From Luidia sarsii (lineage: Eukaryota > Echinodermata > Asteroidea > Paxillosida > Luidiidae), in the NCBI GenBank assembly GCA_949987565.1, contig OX465121.1, positions 7,762,774-7,826,773 of the forward strand: 64,000 bases of DNA. Direction: 5' to 3'. Below, piece after piece: positions 33,232 to 44,209 of this stretch (its first letter is position 1; the number at the start of each line of letters is the position of its first letter). The translations under genes were made by a program, and so were the position numbers. The notes under the pieces are model-generated. The model did no database searches and was not told the DNA's origin. It was given only the letters and a program-made list of their open reading frames with translations.

Positions 33232-33430
33232 AAGAAAACTTGGACCGGGACTTGCACCCGAGACCTCTTGATTAACGTACCAGTGCTCTTACCATCTGAG
33301 CTATCCAGCCCTTAGATGGTGGCCTTTCCTAATGATACTCATTAATAGTCATCTAGTCTTTGCCGGGGTGGGGGCGCCAGTCAGAAGCAATTCAACCATT
33401 AATTAACTGCCGTATACATCTCCAGCTGTT
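33232..33430 (-). mobile_element. tRNA-derived SINE, near full length
   Basis: On the minus strand: body GGCGCCCCCACCCCGGCAAA, then GGGCTGGATAGCTCAGATGG (A box) and GGGTGCAAGTCCCGGTCC (B box), then AAGTTTTCTTT. Confidence 0.8.
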
Positions 33431-33719
33431 TTCTTTGTAAATTTTGTTCAAAGTTAAGTACGTAGAGTGTTTACCTTTCTGTATTCCGAGCTACTCATCT
33501 TGGAAACTCGGGGTGACTTCGCCGATGTTGTGAGAATGAAAGTAACCGGGTTGTTTTCTAGGCGTGCAGTTCTTGACTGCCAGTCCAAGTTGTAGCTGAG
33601 TGCGAGCTATCTCTTGGTGAGGATGAGAGTCAGGGATAGAGGGGACAGACAAACACAGATCAATGCCTCTTTGTTCGTCTGGTCGCACGCAATGCAATGT
33701 GATCGTATCCCAGCAGACG

Positions 33720-33880
33720 ACGAGTGTGCCGCGCCGGCCCACGGCGATTCGGGACGACCGACGTGAGCCCCGAGCGAGCGAGCGTGGTCGCGGCGCTGCC
33801 ACGCACCGGGCCCCGCTAGCCGATCCCCGGCGGAGCGGGCGGGTCGCGCCACGGTCGGCGATGATGATGCGATCCGTGGG
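33720..33880. promoter_or_regulatory. CpG-dense patch, possible promoter
   Basis: GC-rich with many CpG dinucleotides (GCGAGCGAGCGTGGTCGCGG). It lies upstream of the minus-strand SEA gene, with no exon attached to it. A promoter role is a guess from composition only. Confidence 0.2.
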
Positions 33881-34783
33881 GGTCACTACTACACTCCCTT
33901 CGCCTTGCCCGGCTGCGGCTGCTGCCGATTTCCTCTCGACACACCGCGGCAGCTCCTCCTACTCCTACTCCACCTCCTCCTCTTCCTCCTCCTTCTCACT
34001 CCTCAAATACCGGCGGCACGGATTCTTGGCCGTGCATCCATGGCAACCGATGGGACAGCAATACTGGCAGGTCCCGACCGAGGCTTGCTCATCAGTCGTA
34101 CGTACGTACGTACGTGCGTCTTGAGAGCAGAGTGCACGACTGATGTGCAGGGATGATGCGGGCATCACATGTACACGCTGCATGCAGCACACAGCGCTCG
34201 ATCATCAGTGCGTGCACACACACACCGCACACAACCTCATCTGCAATGCTGGCGTGTGTGTGTGTGTACCGTCCGTTATAAACGCTATGCAGATAGAGCA
34301 CACCGTACCGGCGGAGCAACGACCTACAAATCACTACCCGTGTCGTGCATGCAGCGCGGATAGATAGGGGCGGTTGGCCAGACTTCTTCCCCAGGCACAA
34401 CAAGCCGCGTGTGTCTTTCGCCCCCTTGCGTCGTGGAATAGACAGGGGGAGGTTGGGGGGGGGGGGGTTACGATGGGCGCTGGTCTCCTCTCGAGTCGCT
34501 CCCGATCCCTCGCAGCGCTCGATCGCCACCGGTGTAATAATCACATCACCGGTTTGGAACACACGCCGTGAATAGAGAGGCGTTGACATAACTCGGTGCA
34601 TCTCTTTTCGCACGTGATGATGGAGATGAACATTCGACGTGGGGGAGGGGGGAGGGACACAATTATTGTCTGTTTACTCGCTGTTCTTCCCGATCAAGCA
34701 TCGTTATAATGCTTACCGCCCTCAACGGCGGAGAGAGCTAGCATGAAATCAACTCATGCGCACCGATACAGACATGTACATCT

Positions 34784-35251
34784 GTGACCCGGCACAGCAT
34801 AATGAGGAATAACCCCCACTTTCGAGATTTTGAGATTTTCTAATGATGTGAAAAAGTATACCATTAGCTTTCAAATGATATCAAAATATTTCCGTGTGAA
34901 CTTTGTTATAAATAGTACAAGGGGACATCGCTCGTTCATTTGGTAGCAGACACAATATAGCAGCACCAGTCTAACTCCTCGAAATGCGGCCATTCAAAAA
35001 GGCAGGAACTTCACATTTTAATGAAAACAGTACACAAACACTCCCCTGAAATTCTCGTTTTTTTTCAACATTTAGAGACGGATTTGGGAAAAATCCTTCC
35101 GACATAATATCATCCAATACAATAACTTTCCGAAAATACAAAAAAAAATAATAATAATAATAATCAAATTGAGAAGATACTTTGACTTCAGGCGTTGTTT
35201 ACTCGAAAAGTGTTTTGGTGGGATATTCCTCATGTCGCTGTGCCGGGTCAC
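34784..35251 (-). mobile_element. Family A MITE, 468 bp
   Basis: Both inverted ends are present; flanks ATCT and AATT do not match. Confidence 0.85.
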
Positions 35252-35394
35252 AATTGTTCCGGAATCTCTAGCTATCCACTGTGCATGCATCAATGCACGG
35301 TTACTTGGCAACAGCTAGTGTTGTCATGGTGATCAGGGATTGATCAGTTTGGGCATCATGGTCCCACGTCATGACAAGCTTTAGAGGAAGGGAA

Positions 35395-35712
35395 ATAGGG
35401 AGAGATAGAGAGCTTACCGGAGAGGGAGAGAGATGTGTAGAGACAGAGATGACAGAGAAGGAGAGAGACAAAGACATAGATATAGACATAGAAATAGACA
35501 TATAAACATAGACATATAGACAGACTCGATATAGTTAACAACAAAGATCGAGAGACAGGGACAGGGACAGACAGAGACAGAGACAGAGACTGAGACTGAG
35601 ACTGATCAAGACTGAGACTGAGACCGAGACTGAGACAGAGTCAGAGACAGAGACAGAATCAGAGACAGAGACAGAGACAGAGACAGAGACAGAGACAGAG
35701 ACAGAGACAGGT
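35395..35712 (+). repeat. (GACAGA)n purine-rich tract
   Basis: GAGAGA changes to ATAGACATAGA, then to a regular GAGACAGAGACAGA hexamer with a GACTGA subset. Confidence 0.9.
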
Positions 35713-35839
35713 GGAACCTATATCATCATGTACTTTTGTTTTGTTTTTTCGTCACGGTAATTGGCAGCCCGTAATTAATGAAGCCGATTTGGTGGACGGG
35801 CATCCCCCCACTGGCTCGATCGCCTCGGCCGTTGTCCGT

Positions 35840-36260
35840 CCAGATCTAGCACGCCGGATGTGACGTCATTAGACGGAACCCCCCGGTCCCTCAACTCGAG
35901 ATCCGGCACCCCCCCCCCCCCTCAACATACTGCACTCTCACCCCGGCGAGCGCGTGCCCGTTCCGTCAGCGGCAACCCGAGACGAGTCGACGCCCGTGAT
36001 CGAGGTTCATTAGTCCCGGGAGCCGCCGAGAGGAAGACCGCGCGTCATCCACCCCACTCCCCGTCCTCTCGATTGAGCTTCCTTCCCTCCCCGGCTCCCC
36101 AACCCCCCGCCCCGGAAGATGCTTCAGAACACGAACGACCAGGACCCGCAAGGACCCGCCGGGAGATGGGTGAGGGAGTGGCGGGGAGTGGGACAGAAGT
36201 ACCCCCCCCCCTCTCTCTCTCTGTTGTGATATTGCAGAAGGCTGGTGGACCAGGCGGCCA
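35840..36260. other. GC-rich unique intergenic patch
   Basis: CpG-rich, with C-runs and CT-runs. Long frames on both strands look compositional; no domain is recognised. Confidence 0.3.
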
Positions 36261-36357
36261 TGTTCTTTGTATAGTTACACGTACCCGTATAGGGTTGGGA
36301 AGGGAGCCCGGTTGGGACGGTTAGGGTGGGATTCATCCTGCCTTATGTTGCGGGCCT

Positions 36358-36925
36358 TACTGTTGTTGTTGTTGTTGTTGTTGTCGTCGTCGTCGTTGTT
36401 GTTGTTGTTGTTGTTGTTTGTTGTTGTTGCTGCTGATGATGATGTTGCTGCTGTAATTGTTGTTGCTGCTGCTGCTGCTGTTGTTGTTGCTGATCGATGT
36501 TGTTGTAGTCATCGTCATCACTGTTGGGTCGCCATCGTCGTTGCTGCTGTTAATTGTTGTTGCTGCTGCTGATGATGTTGTTGTTGTCATCGTCACTGTT
36601 GGGTCGTCGTCGTACTTGCTGCTGTTGTTGCTGCTGCTGATGATGTTGTTGTTGTCATCGTCATCACTGCTGGGTCGTCGTCAGCGTTGCTGCTGTCGCT
36701 GTTGTTGTTGCTGCTGATGATGTTGTTGTCATCGTCATCACTGTTGGGTCGTCATCGTCGTTGCTGCTGCTGTTATTGCTGCTGCTGATGATGTTGTTGT
36801 CATCGTCATCATTGTTGGGTCGTCATCGTCATTGCTGCTGTCGCTGTTGTTGATGCTGATCGATGTTGTTGTTGTCATCGTCATCACTGTTGGGCCGTCG
36901 TCGTCGTTGTTGTTGTCGCTGTGAC
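36358..36925 (+). repeat. (TTG)n/(CTG)n trinucleotide tract with a higher-order unit
   Basis: GTTGTTGCTGCTGATGATG with a repeated TCATCGTCATCACTGTTGGG module every 70-110 bp (six or more copies). Confidence 0.9.
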
Positions 36926-36929
36926 GTCA

Positions 36930-38140
36930 TCCCAGTGTTTTTATGTGCCTACCAATACCGGTACCCAGCTGATCGGGATATACAACGTACGCCCATACTG
37001 GGGTAAATGGAATATGACCCCCAAATGAATCCAAAATAACGCAGAACAGATGTTAATCTTCATGTTGCAGCATTTTTGTTTTATTTCCATTTCAGCCTCA
37101 TAGAAGACACAAAATCGGCCTGCCTAGTCTCCGATTTCGATATTTGCGTTCATCGACACGTAACAATTCACAATTTTTACAAGCAAGTTTATTTCATTTC
37201 CACGGAATGTTACAACTCAGCGAGAGTCTACATCTCAGGCTGATGCCGCCTCCACCGAAAGCGATTTTAAAAATTTTTAGGAAAGTTTCACAATAAAAAA
37301 AGAAAAAAAGAAAGCCCAACCTCAGTTATCACCCTCCAGTAACCATGGTAACTAGGTATCACTTTCCATGGAGTTTGTGTTTCAAAGGTATACATGAGTT
37401 TCCCCGGAAAGGCGTAAGCCTTAAGATATTTAAACGCCATTTTTTTTTTTTGCGGTGGGCTTATTAGAAGAGTCTTTGTTTGAAATTCGGACAATAGAGG
37501 TGCCCGGATACGGAAAGGCCCGGCGTATAGTCAACAGCACCGGCGCTCCGAAACTCGGAGGTCCCGGACCGGAGTGGTTAATAGTGGAGCTGAATGGTCT
37601 ACGGTCTTGTGGACTAAGGGACAAAAGAAATAAAAAGCTCTCTTGCTCCATTTTTGGATTCAAAATAAAAGCAAATAGAAACATCTATACGATGTACAAT
37701 ATATAAATATAACTCCACCATTTTGAAGGAAAACATAGATTATATAATTACTATACACTGATGACATAATATCCTTTTTTTCTCAATAAAATCTGCACTG
37801 ATAAAAAAGGTTCTGTACTGATAACATTTTGGTTGTAAGTGTGCCAGTTTAAACTTCAAAGTTCACGAACCGCCCGCCAGTAGATTGCACCGAGTACACA
37901 ATTGATTTCCCATGAGACAAAAAAATAGTAGAAAAAAAAAAACCACAGGACCCGAATTCTGATAACGGTAACATTGACCGTCGATTTGTATGTTTGTTTG
38001 TTTATTTTTCAGTCAGCCATTATCAAAGATAACCTTTCCACAAGTATGCAGAACTTGTGGCTAGGTTTTTTTTCTGTGTGGCTTGGTGAACATAAAAAAT
38101 GATGCAATTCATCCTCCTGTACTGTGTGACTCTACACCAA
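36930..38140. other. Intergenic sequence without recognised features
   Basis: AT-rich unique sequence. A 200-bp CpG-containing island at 37450-37620 is open on both strands but shows no domain. Confidence 0.3.
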
Positions 38141-38145
38141 CTCAA

Positions 38146-38700
38146 AATATTGGGTGGGTGGGTGGTTGGGTTGGTGGGTAGGTAGGTAGGTAGGTAGGTA
38201 GGTAGGTAGGTAGGTAGGTATATGTAGGTAGGTAGGTAGGTAGGTAGGTAGGTAGGTAGGTAGGTAGGTAAGTAGGTAGGTAGCTAGGTAGGTAGGTAGC
38301 TAGGTAGGTAGGTAGGTAGGTAGGTAAGAAGGTAGGTATGTAGGTAGGTAGGTAGGTAGGTAGGTAGATAGGTAGGTAGGTAAGTAGGTAGGTAGGTAGG
38401 TAGGTAGGTAGGTAGCTAGGTAGGTAGGTAGGTAGGTAGGTAGGTAGGAAGGTAGGTATGTAGGTAGGTAGGTAGGTAGGTAGGTATGTAGGTAGGTAGG
38501 TAGGTATGTAGGTAGGTAGGTAGGTAGGTAGGTATATGTAGGTAGGTAGGTAGGTAGGTAGGTAGGTAGGTAGGTAGGTAGAATAGGTAGGTAGGTAGGT
38601 AGGTAGGTAGGTAGGTAGCTAGGTAGCTAGGTAGGTAGGTAGGTAGCTAGGTAGGTAGCTAGGTAGCTAGCTAGGTAGGTAGGTAGGTAGCTAGCTAGGT
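38146..38700 (+). repeat. 550-bp (GGTA)n tetranucleotide tract
   Basis: GTAGGTAGGTAG throughout, with scattered GCTA, GTAT and GAAG variants that cluster in the second half. It lies about 0.4 kb past the adenosine deaminase stop. Confidence 0.95.
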
Positions 38701-39092
38701 TTTTATGCTGAGTCCTGTACTGGGTAAGTGTTACATATCATATACTCGAGCCAACATAAACATGGTTTACACGATGAAAGATTGTGAAAGAAAATTCTTT
38801 GTTGAAAAGGTCCCAGTCAGTGTTTCCCCTTTGACATGATTTACTGGGTAACTTAGTAAGGGGCTGGCTCACATTGATCTAAAGCACTGGTCACGCCGTC
38901 AAAATAAGGGTCGCGCCGACGCGCCGTCAAAAATCGTAAAAACCTGAAGCACAACTATTTCTTCTTTGGTTTTACTTCATGGTCGAGTCCACACACGTTT
39001 TCTGTCGAACAATGACAGCAAAATTATACGCAAAGAGGAAAGCAACAAAACTCAGAGATGTTCTCGACTGGCGAAAGCACAAAGTTAAGAGA

Positions 39093-42000
39093 TCAGTGGG
39101 TATTCAGATCGAGGGCGGACTTCAGCTGTTTGATTAGTTCCTCCTTCTCATCCTCTGGTAAGAACGAAGCATGCGCAGCGTTCAGCGTCTTTAAGAAAGA
39201 GAGAGACAAGAAAGGGGAAAAAATGACTTGTACCGGTAACCTCTCGAGACGAATTATGGCTTTGCTTTGTCTTAGAGGAGTGCAAGAAATGAGATTTCAG
39301 GTGGAGGTAGCGATTGGGCGAAATTCTCATTAGCATAAAAACTGAAACCACCCCCAGAACAAGTGTGAAAAACAATCTGATTGTTAGCAACATTGCAAAA
39401 ACAGTTCTGTAGCAACGATTTCAGTGATAAAAAGGGTGATTGCAGAGATCCTTTAAATTCCCAAATGGGATTTCTATCGTAGACTCACCACTTGAGCTGC
39501 CTCTTCCTCCGTCAGTCCAAAGTGTTTCTCGGCTATTTCAAATTCATCGTTGAGGCTATTCTGGAACACCAGTGGGTCGTCCGTGCTCAAGGAATAACTC
39601 ACGCTATCTTGCTGAAACCTGGCCATTACACACAAAAAGAAACACAGTAATAATGCGCAAACAAACTGCAAACTGCTCACCGACTAAAAATGACCCGCAA
39701 TACATTGATCTCAAAAGATAGTGGGCCTGACGTTTTCGATCCTAGCAGGAGCTTTCTCAAAGGCAGAGTGACAGGGACATACACAGTCAGTCGGGGGAAG
39801 GAAAGCCCCGACACACATGACAGAGGAAGGACACAAGGGAAGGGAGTGTGATGCAGATGTACACCAAGGGAGGGGAGATTAGGGAAAACAAACAAAAATG
39901 CAGATTGCCTTTGAGAAAGGCACCAGGACTTGAACCCGAAACCTCTGATGAGTTATCCAGCTCTCTAATTTGTCGGTTGAATTGATTAAATCTTAAACAC
40001 TATACCTAATATATCTATATAATTCTTCCTTTTGGGGGAAAAAGCGGTTAATTGGGGAGCATCCTTACCGGATGCAGGGATGTTTCTTGAAGTCTGGGTC
40101 GCATGCACCAGTGTAGACACTTGATGTTGGGCAGACTTCTAGGTGAATCCCTTTATCCTTCACCATCTGCAGGTGGAAAGCAATTGTCAGTCACCTTTGA
40201 TAAGAGCAACTACAAACTGGGCACCCATTATGTGTGAACACCTGTCAACAACCATGCACATACTATAGGAGCTCCTGTCAACAACCATGCACATAGTATA
40301 GAAACGTCTGTCAACAACCATGCACATTGTATAGGAGCACCTATCAACAACCATGCACATAGTATAGGAGTACCTGGCAACAACCACGCACACATTATAG
40401 GGTAGCTGCAAACAACCATGCACTCATAGTGGGCTAGGGCACCTGCCAACAACCATGCACCAATTATAAAGAACCACCAATAAACAATAACCATGTAACC
40501 ATCACAGGAAATGCCTGTCAACAACCATGCACCCATTAGAGGCACACAGGCTTCTACAACCATGCACTCCATGTAAAGAGCCACCTGTCCACAACCATGC
40601 ACAAGGTATGGAACCATCGGTCAGCAACCATGCACAAAGTATGGAACCATCGGTCAGCAACCATGCACAACGTATGGAACCACCGGTCAGCAACCATGCA
40701 CAAAGTATGGAACCACCGGTCAGCAACCATGCACAAAGTATGGAACCATCGGTCAGCAACCATGCACAAAGTATGGAACCACCGGTCAGCAACCATGCAC
40801 AAAGTATGACGAACCAGCTAGCCTGTCTCCCTACCCACCTGATAGACGGTGTTGTCATCGAGCACCCGGTACCCGTGCCCAATCCTCTCGGCTTGGAGCA
40901 CCTCGATGGCTTCCTTCACGTTCGAAGCAGGTCCACCCTCCCCTGCGTGTACCGTGCGATGAATCCCACAACGTTTGGCCTCCTGTCAAATGAAAAAGTG
41001 TTGCACCATTGATATACAGGGCAATTAAACCCTCATTGATTTACATTCTACGCGGTACCTGCCGCTATGTAATATTCAAATTTGCCACACAGCCTTGACC
41101 AGCTCGGTGGTCAAGTAGTTAGGACATCTGCACTAGAAAGCGGGAGTCGCAGGGTTCAAATCCTACCTGAGCTGTCTGAGATTATTTCATCAGGCATCGG
41201 GCAAAGCGCTGAGCACTCAAGTGTTTATCACATCAAGCAGGGCAAACCCTCATTGAATTATATTCTCCTGTACACAAAGATCATGTTATATCTCTGGTAG
41301 ACAGACCAGGTTGTAGATCAAAGGGAAGGACAGGCAGTGGTGAAGGGATCAAAGGAGGAAAGCTGGTAGACAGACCAGGTTGAGATCAAAGGGAAGGGCA
41401 AGCAGTGGGGTAGAGTTCAAAAGGAGGGAAGCTGGTAGACAGACCAGGTTGAGATCAAAGGGAAAGGCAAGCAGTAGGGAAGGGATCAAAGGAGGAAAGC
41501 TGGTAGACAGACCAAGGTGAGATCAAAGGGAAGGGCAAGCAGTAAGAAAGGGATCAAAGGGTGGTCAGTACCTGAAAGGCGGCTATAGTCTCGCTGTGCA
41601 ACGGAACGTTCTCCTGTCCTCCAATATCCATGGCAACCGTCATGGGATAGAACTCTTTGCATAGCTGCAGGCATTCCGTCGCCCAAGCTGTAGTGTTGAA
41701 GACAACAAACTGATTGATGAAAAAAAAAAATACAACATTTGAAAAAAAATGGCATCAGAAAACTTGCTGGCTGAAATAAAGGCAGCTCGAAGGGGCGGGA
41801 TTAGAACCCATCACTCTTGCTTTCTAGAGCGGACGCCTCAGCCACTGGACCGCCGAGCTGGTCGAGGTCGTGCGTCGAGGTCGTGCAACCGACTTGAATT
41901 GATACAACGGCAGGCAATGTGCTGCATCATAGATATCATATGATTACGAGAGCTGACATCGTTTGGGAATACAATGGAACGTCGCTATAACGAACGCCGC

Positions 42001-44206
42001 TATACCGAACATTCGGCTCACGACGAAAAATTATAGGGTTGGCCAATAAAGAGCTTGATGACTGACCACTGGCAACCAACACAGCGAAAGGACTGACCCA
42101 CAGTAGCTGTGCATGGCCCACTTACTTGCCCACACTCCCACACTCTCCACTGCCTCATGCCTCAGTGCACACACTCAAAGAGCCACACCCAATTGCTGAG
42201 ATTCCAATGCCATTGTGTGCACTTACCTCTGGGGTCCAAGATACACACGCCACATTCTAGAACCCTCTATATACTGCTTCGCATTCAAATTAGATCGGCC
42301 ACTACATGGAATAAATCTTCAACACACACAAAATATATACAGAAGGGAAAGTGCAATAAATGTAACAACAAAATTGGGAGGAAAATAATCTATTACTGTA
42401 CAGTGTTTCAAGCAATTTAGGCTCAAATCTGACATATACATCTGTGGATAAGCGACGGCAACTGCTATAACAAATGGCCGCTATATACCAAACAGTTCTC
42501 ATGTATCCTGGGATGTTCATTGTAATAGCGACGTTCAAACTGTACTTTTGCAACTAACCCGGCTCTTTCTTCAGGGTGATGAGGATGATGCGGGCTTTGA
42601 TGGCGAAGTCTCGCTCGGCATTGCGGATTCCCTCGGCCACGCTGGCGACGACGTCCCGGGCCGAGAGCGTCTCCCGGACTCCCGTGCGGTAGAGGGGCAG
42701 GGAGCAGAGGTTGCCCATGAGGTGCGGACTGAGGCGCATCTCCAGGTAGACCACGCCCTCGCGGCACTTGTCCTCGCACAGCTCGTAGGCGATGCGCCGG
42801 ATGGCCTCCCGGTCGGCTCTGTCAGGACGCAAACCAAAAGAATTGACTAGTTGGGAAGGCTGCCACCTAAGACCTGGATGGATCAGATGGTAAGAGCGCT
42901 GGTACGCTAGAACTAGAGGTCTCGGGTTCAAGTCCCGACCTACCCAGTTGAAGCTTCCTTCATTTCCCCCCCCAAAAAAAAAACCCCAAAAATCTTACAT
43001 AAATGACGGGAGAAAGATTTTGAAGGTCGCCAGGAATTTGACGAGATCTCCCATCTCAATGTCATTGATAGTCTTGGCAAGGTCTTCCGCATCGTTTCCA
43101 GGAATATGCACTCCTCGTTTTCTGGGGGGGGGGTGAAGAGAGAAAAAAAAGGTAATAATTTCCTTGATAAATAGGTTTGCGGAGACACCATGTAAATTCT
43201 CTTTTGTGAGTAAGTGTGGTTCTGAAAGAACCGGAGGAACTCGACGTTTCGAACAGTGTACTCTGCTCGTCTTCAGGAGAATGCTGGATTCCAACTGGGA
43301 GTGGGGCTTATGTAGTGTGGAGAGGGATCCTGGTGAGGGGGATTAGCTCAGTGAAGGATGCCCCACTCCCAGTTGGAGTCCAGCATTCTCCTGAAGACGA
43401 GCAGAGTACTGTTCGAAACATCGAGTTCCTCCAGTTCTTTTCAGAACCACACTTACTCACAAAAGAGAATTTACATGGTGTCTCCGCAAACCTATTTATC
43501 CTGATATTCTCACCATCCAAACCTTCAAATCTCAATAATTTCCTTCCAAAAAAAATAGCACCTGCCTTCCTGGGTCACAAGCTTAGTCTTTCTACACTAC
43601 AGTACAAAATACATTTGTACTTTCAAAGCAGGGGAATTTACAGTAAGTCTTTGGGACTTTCCTCTGCTTCAAATCAAAATTTTACCAAACTAAAAATTTA
43701 CCAAAATGCAAATCTCAAAATTTGAGAAAGGTCCTGCTAGTGCTAGGATCGAAACGTCAGGCCCACTAAATTTTGAGAAAGACAAAAATAAAATTAAAAA
43801 GAACATTGAAATAAAAAAAATTAAAGGGAAAAAAAGGGAAAACTCGGATTAGCAATAACTCACTTTGATAGTTCCCATACTGTGGCTGGCCTTACTGCAC
43901 CTTCAAGGTGAATGTGAAGTTCCACCTGACAAGAATAAAACAAAAACAGAATCATATTATGATCACATGAACTAAAAAAAAACCAGTAGCAACTAACATA
44001 GCTGTCCGAAAAAGAAAAAGAAAACATGTTCGGACGATCACTCAATTTGCATCATGATTGTATTTGTACCATGGAGGAATTCCTCCATGATTGTACGGAC
44101 AATAATAAATATTTCCACTTCCTGTCACTCGTGATCGGGCATAATTAACGACACTCACCTTCGGCTTTGCTTGCCTGGCGGACTGTCCGAGGCTGCCACC
44201 GTCCAT
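39093..44206 (-). CDS. ADA: Adenosine deaminase (ADA1 family), complete, nine exons
   Basis: Hydrolytic deamination of adenosine and 2'-deoxyadenosine to inosine and deoxyinosine in purine salvage; a zinc-dependent TIM-barrel enzyme, normally cytosolic. Exons (high to low): 44206-44159, 43925-43864, 43121-42999, 42818-42559, 41687-41572, 40982-40839, 40166-40069, 39618-39489, 39188-39093. All junctions are GT-AG with matching phases, and the 1077 nt give 358 aa plus TGA; human ADA is 363 aa. Visible motifs: HIHLEG at 20-25 (zinc histidines 20 and 22), SPHLMGN, MDIGGQE, HAGEG with zinc His215 and catalytic Glu218, ERIGHGY with His239, and STDDP with zinc Asp297 and Asp298. These match human His15/17, His214, Glu217, His238 and Asp295/296. 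Nothing essential is missing. ATG 44206 is chosen because it opens the short exon joining in frame to the barrel's first strand. It is head to head with the RIIa-domain gene. Introns carry SINEs, a hairpin, a TA-flanked MITE and minisatellites. Confidence 0.95.
39665..39775 (-). repeat. Family D copy in adenosine deaminase intron 7
   Basis: GCAAACTGCTCACCGACTAA, then GGGCCTGACGTTTTCGATCC and TAGCAGGAGCTTTCTC. Confidence 0.75.
40225..40812 (-). repeat. 33-bp minisatellite filling adenosine deaminase intron 6
   Basis: AACCATGCACAAAGTATGGA plus ACCATCGGTCAGC, six or seven near-perfect units at 40590-40810 and about ten diverged 33-40-bp units to the left. The unit is a multiple of 3, so it reads open in several frames. 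Confidence 0.9.
41093..41295 (+). mobile_element. tRNA-like SINE, second family, with body
   Basis: GACCAGCTCGGTGGTCAAGT (A box region), AGGGTTCAAATCCTA (B box), then body ATCGGGCAAAGCGCTGAGCA and GGGCAAACCCTCATTGAATT. In adenosine deaminase intron 5. Confidence 0.8.
41296..41570 (-). repeat. About 66-bp minisatellite next to an exon donor
   Basis: Four units of AGCTGGTAGACAGACCAGGT plus GAGATCAAAGGGAAGGGCAA, ending at the donor of adenosine deaminase exon 5 (41572). Confidence 0.85.
41790..41885 (-). mobile_element. tRNA-like SINE fragment, second family
   Basis: GGGATTAGAACCCATCACTC (B box complement) and GGACCGCCGAGCTGGTCGAG (A box complement). Confidence 0.7.
41972..42542 (+). mobile_element. 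571-bp TA-flanked MITE, Tc1/pogo-like
   Basis: Left end TA|CAATGGAACGTCGCTATAAC and right end GTAATAGCGACGTTCAAACTG|TA. The TATAACGAAC-type termini resemble pogo/Tigger elements. It ends 16 bp from the donor of adenosine deaminase exon 4. Confidence 0.7.
42853..42957 (+). mobile_element. tRNA-derived SINE fragment in adenosine deaminase intron 3
   Basis: ATGGATCAGATGGTAAGAGC and GGGTTCAAGTCCCGACC; it occupies much of a 180-bp intron. Confidence 0.7.
43171..43498. repeat. Long inverted repeat (family C), arms about 139 bp
   Basis: Left arm 43171-43309 and right arm 43360-43498 are near-perfect inverses (AGGTTTGCGGAGACACCATG versus CATGGTGTCTCCGCAAACCT) around a spacer of about 50 bp. In adenosine deaminase intron 2. 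Confidence 0.9.
43722..43785 (+). repeat. Family D core in adenosine deaminase intron 2
   Basis: GAGAAAGGTCCTGCTAGTGC then TAGGATCGAAACGTCAGGCC, with a 6-bp internal duplication in the hairpin. Confidence 0.7.
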
Positions 44207-44209
44207 AAT

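Noticed and set aside
37455..37706. Overlapping open frames on both strands
   Set aside because: No domain recognised and no clear splice sites; left as unique intergenic sequence.
41093..41170. tRNA gene in adenosine deaminase intron 5
   Set aside because: Same reasoning; the head is followed by a SINE body shared with 48.5 and 60.4 kb.
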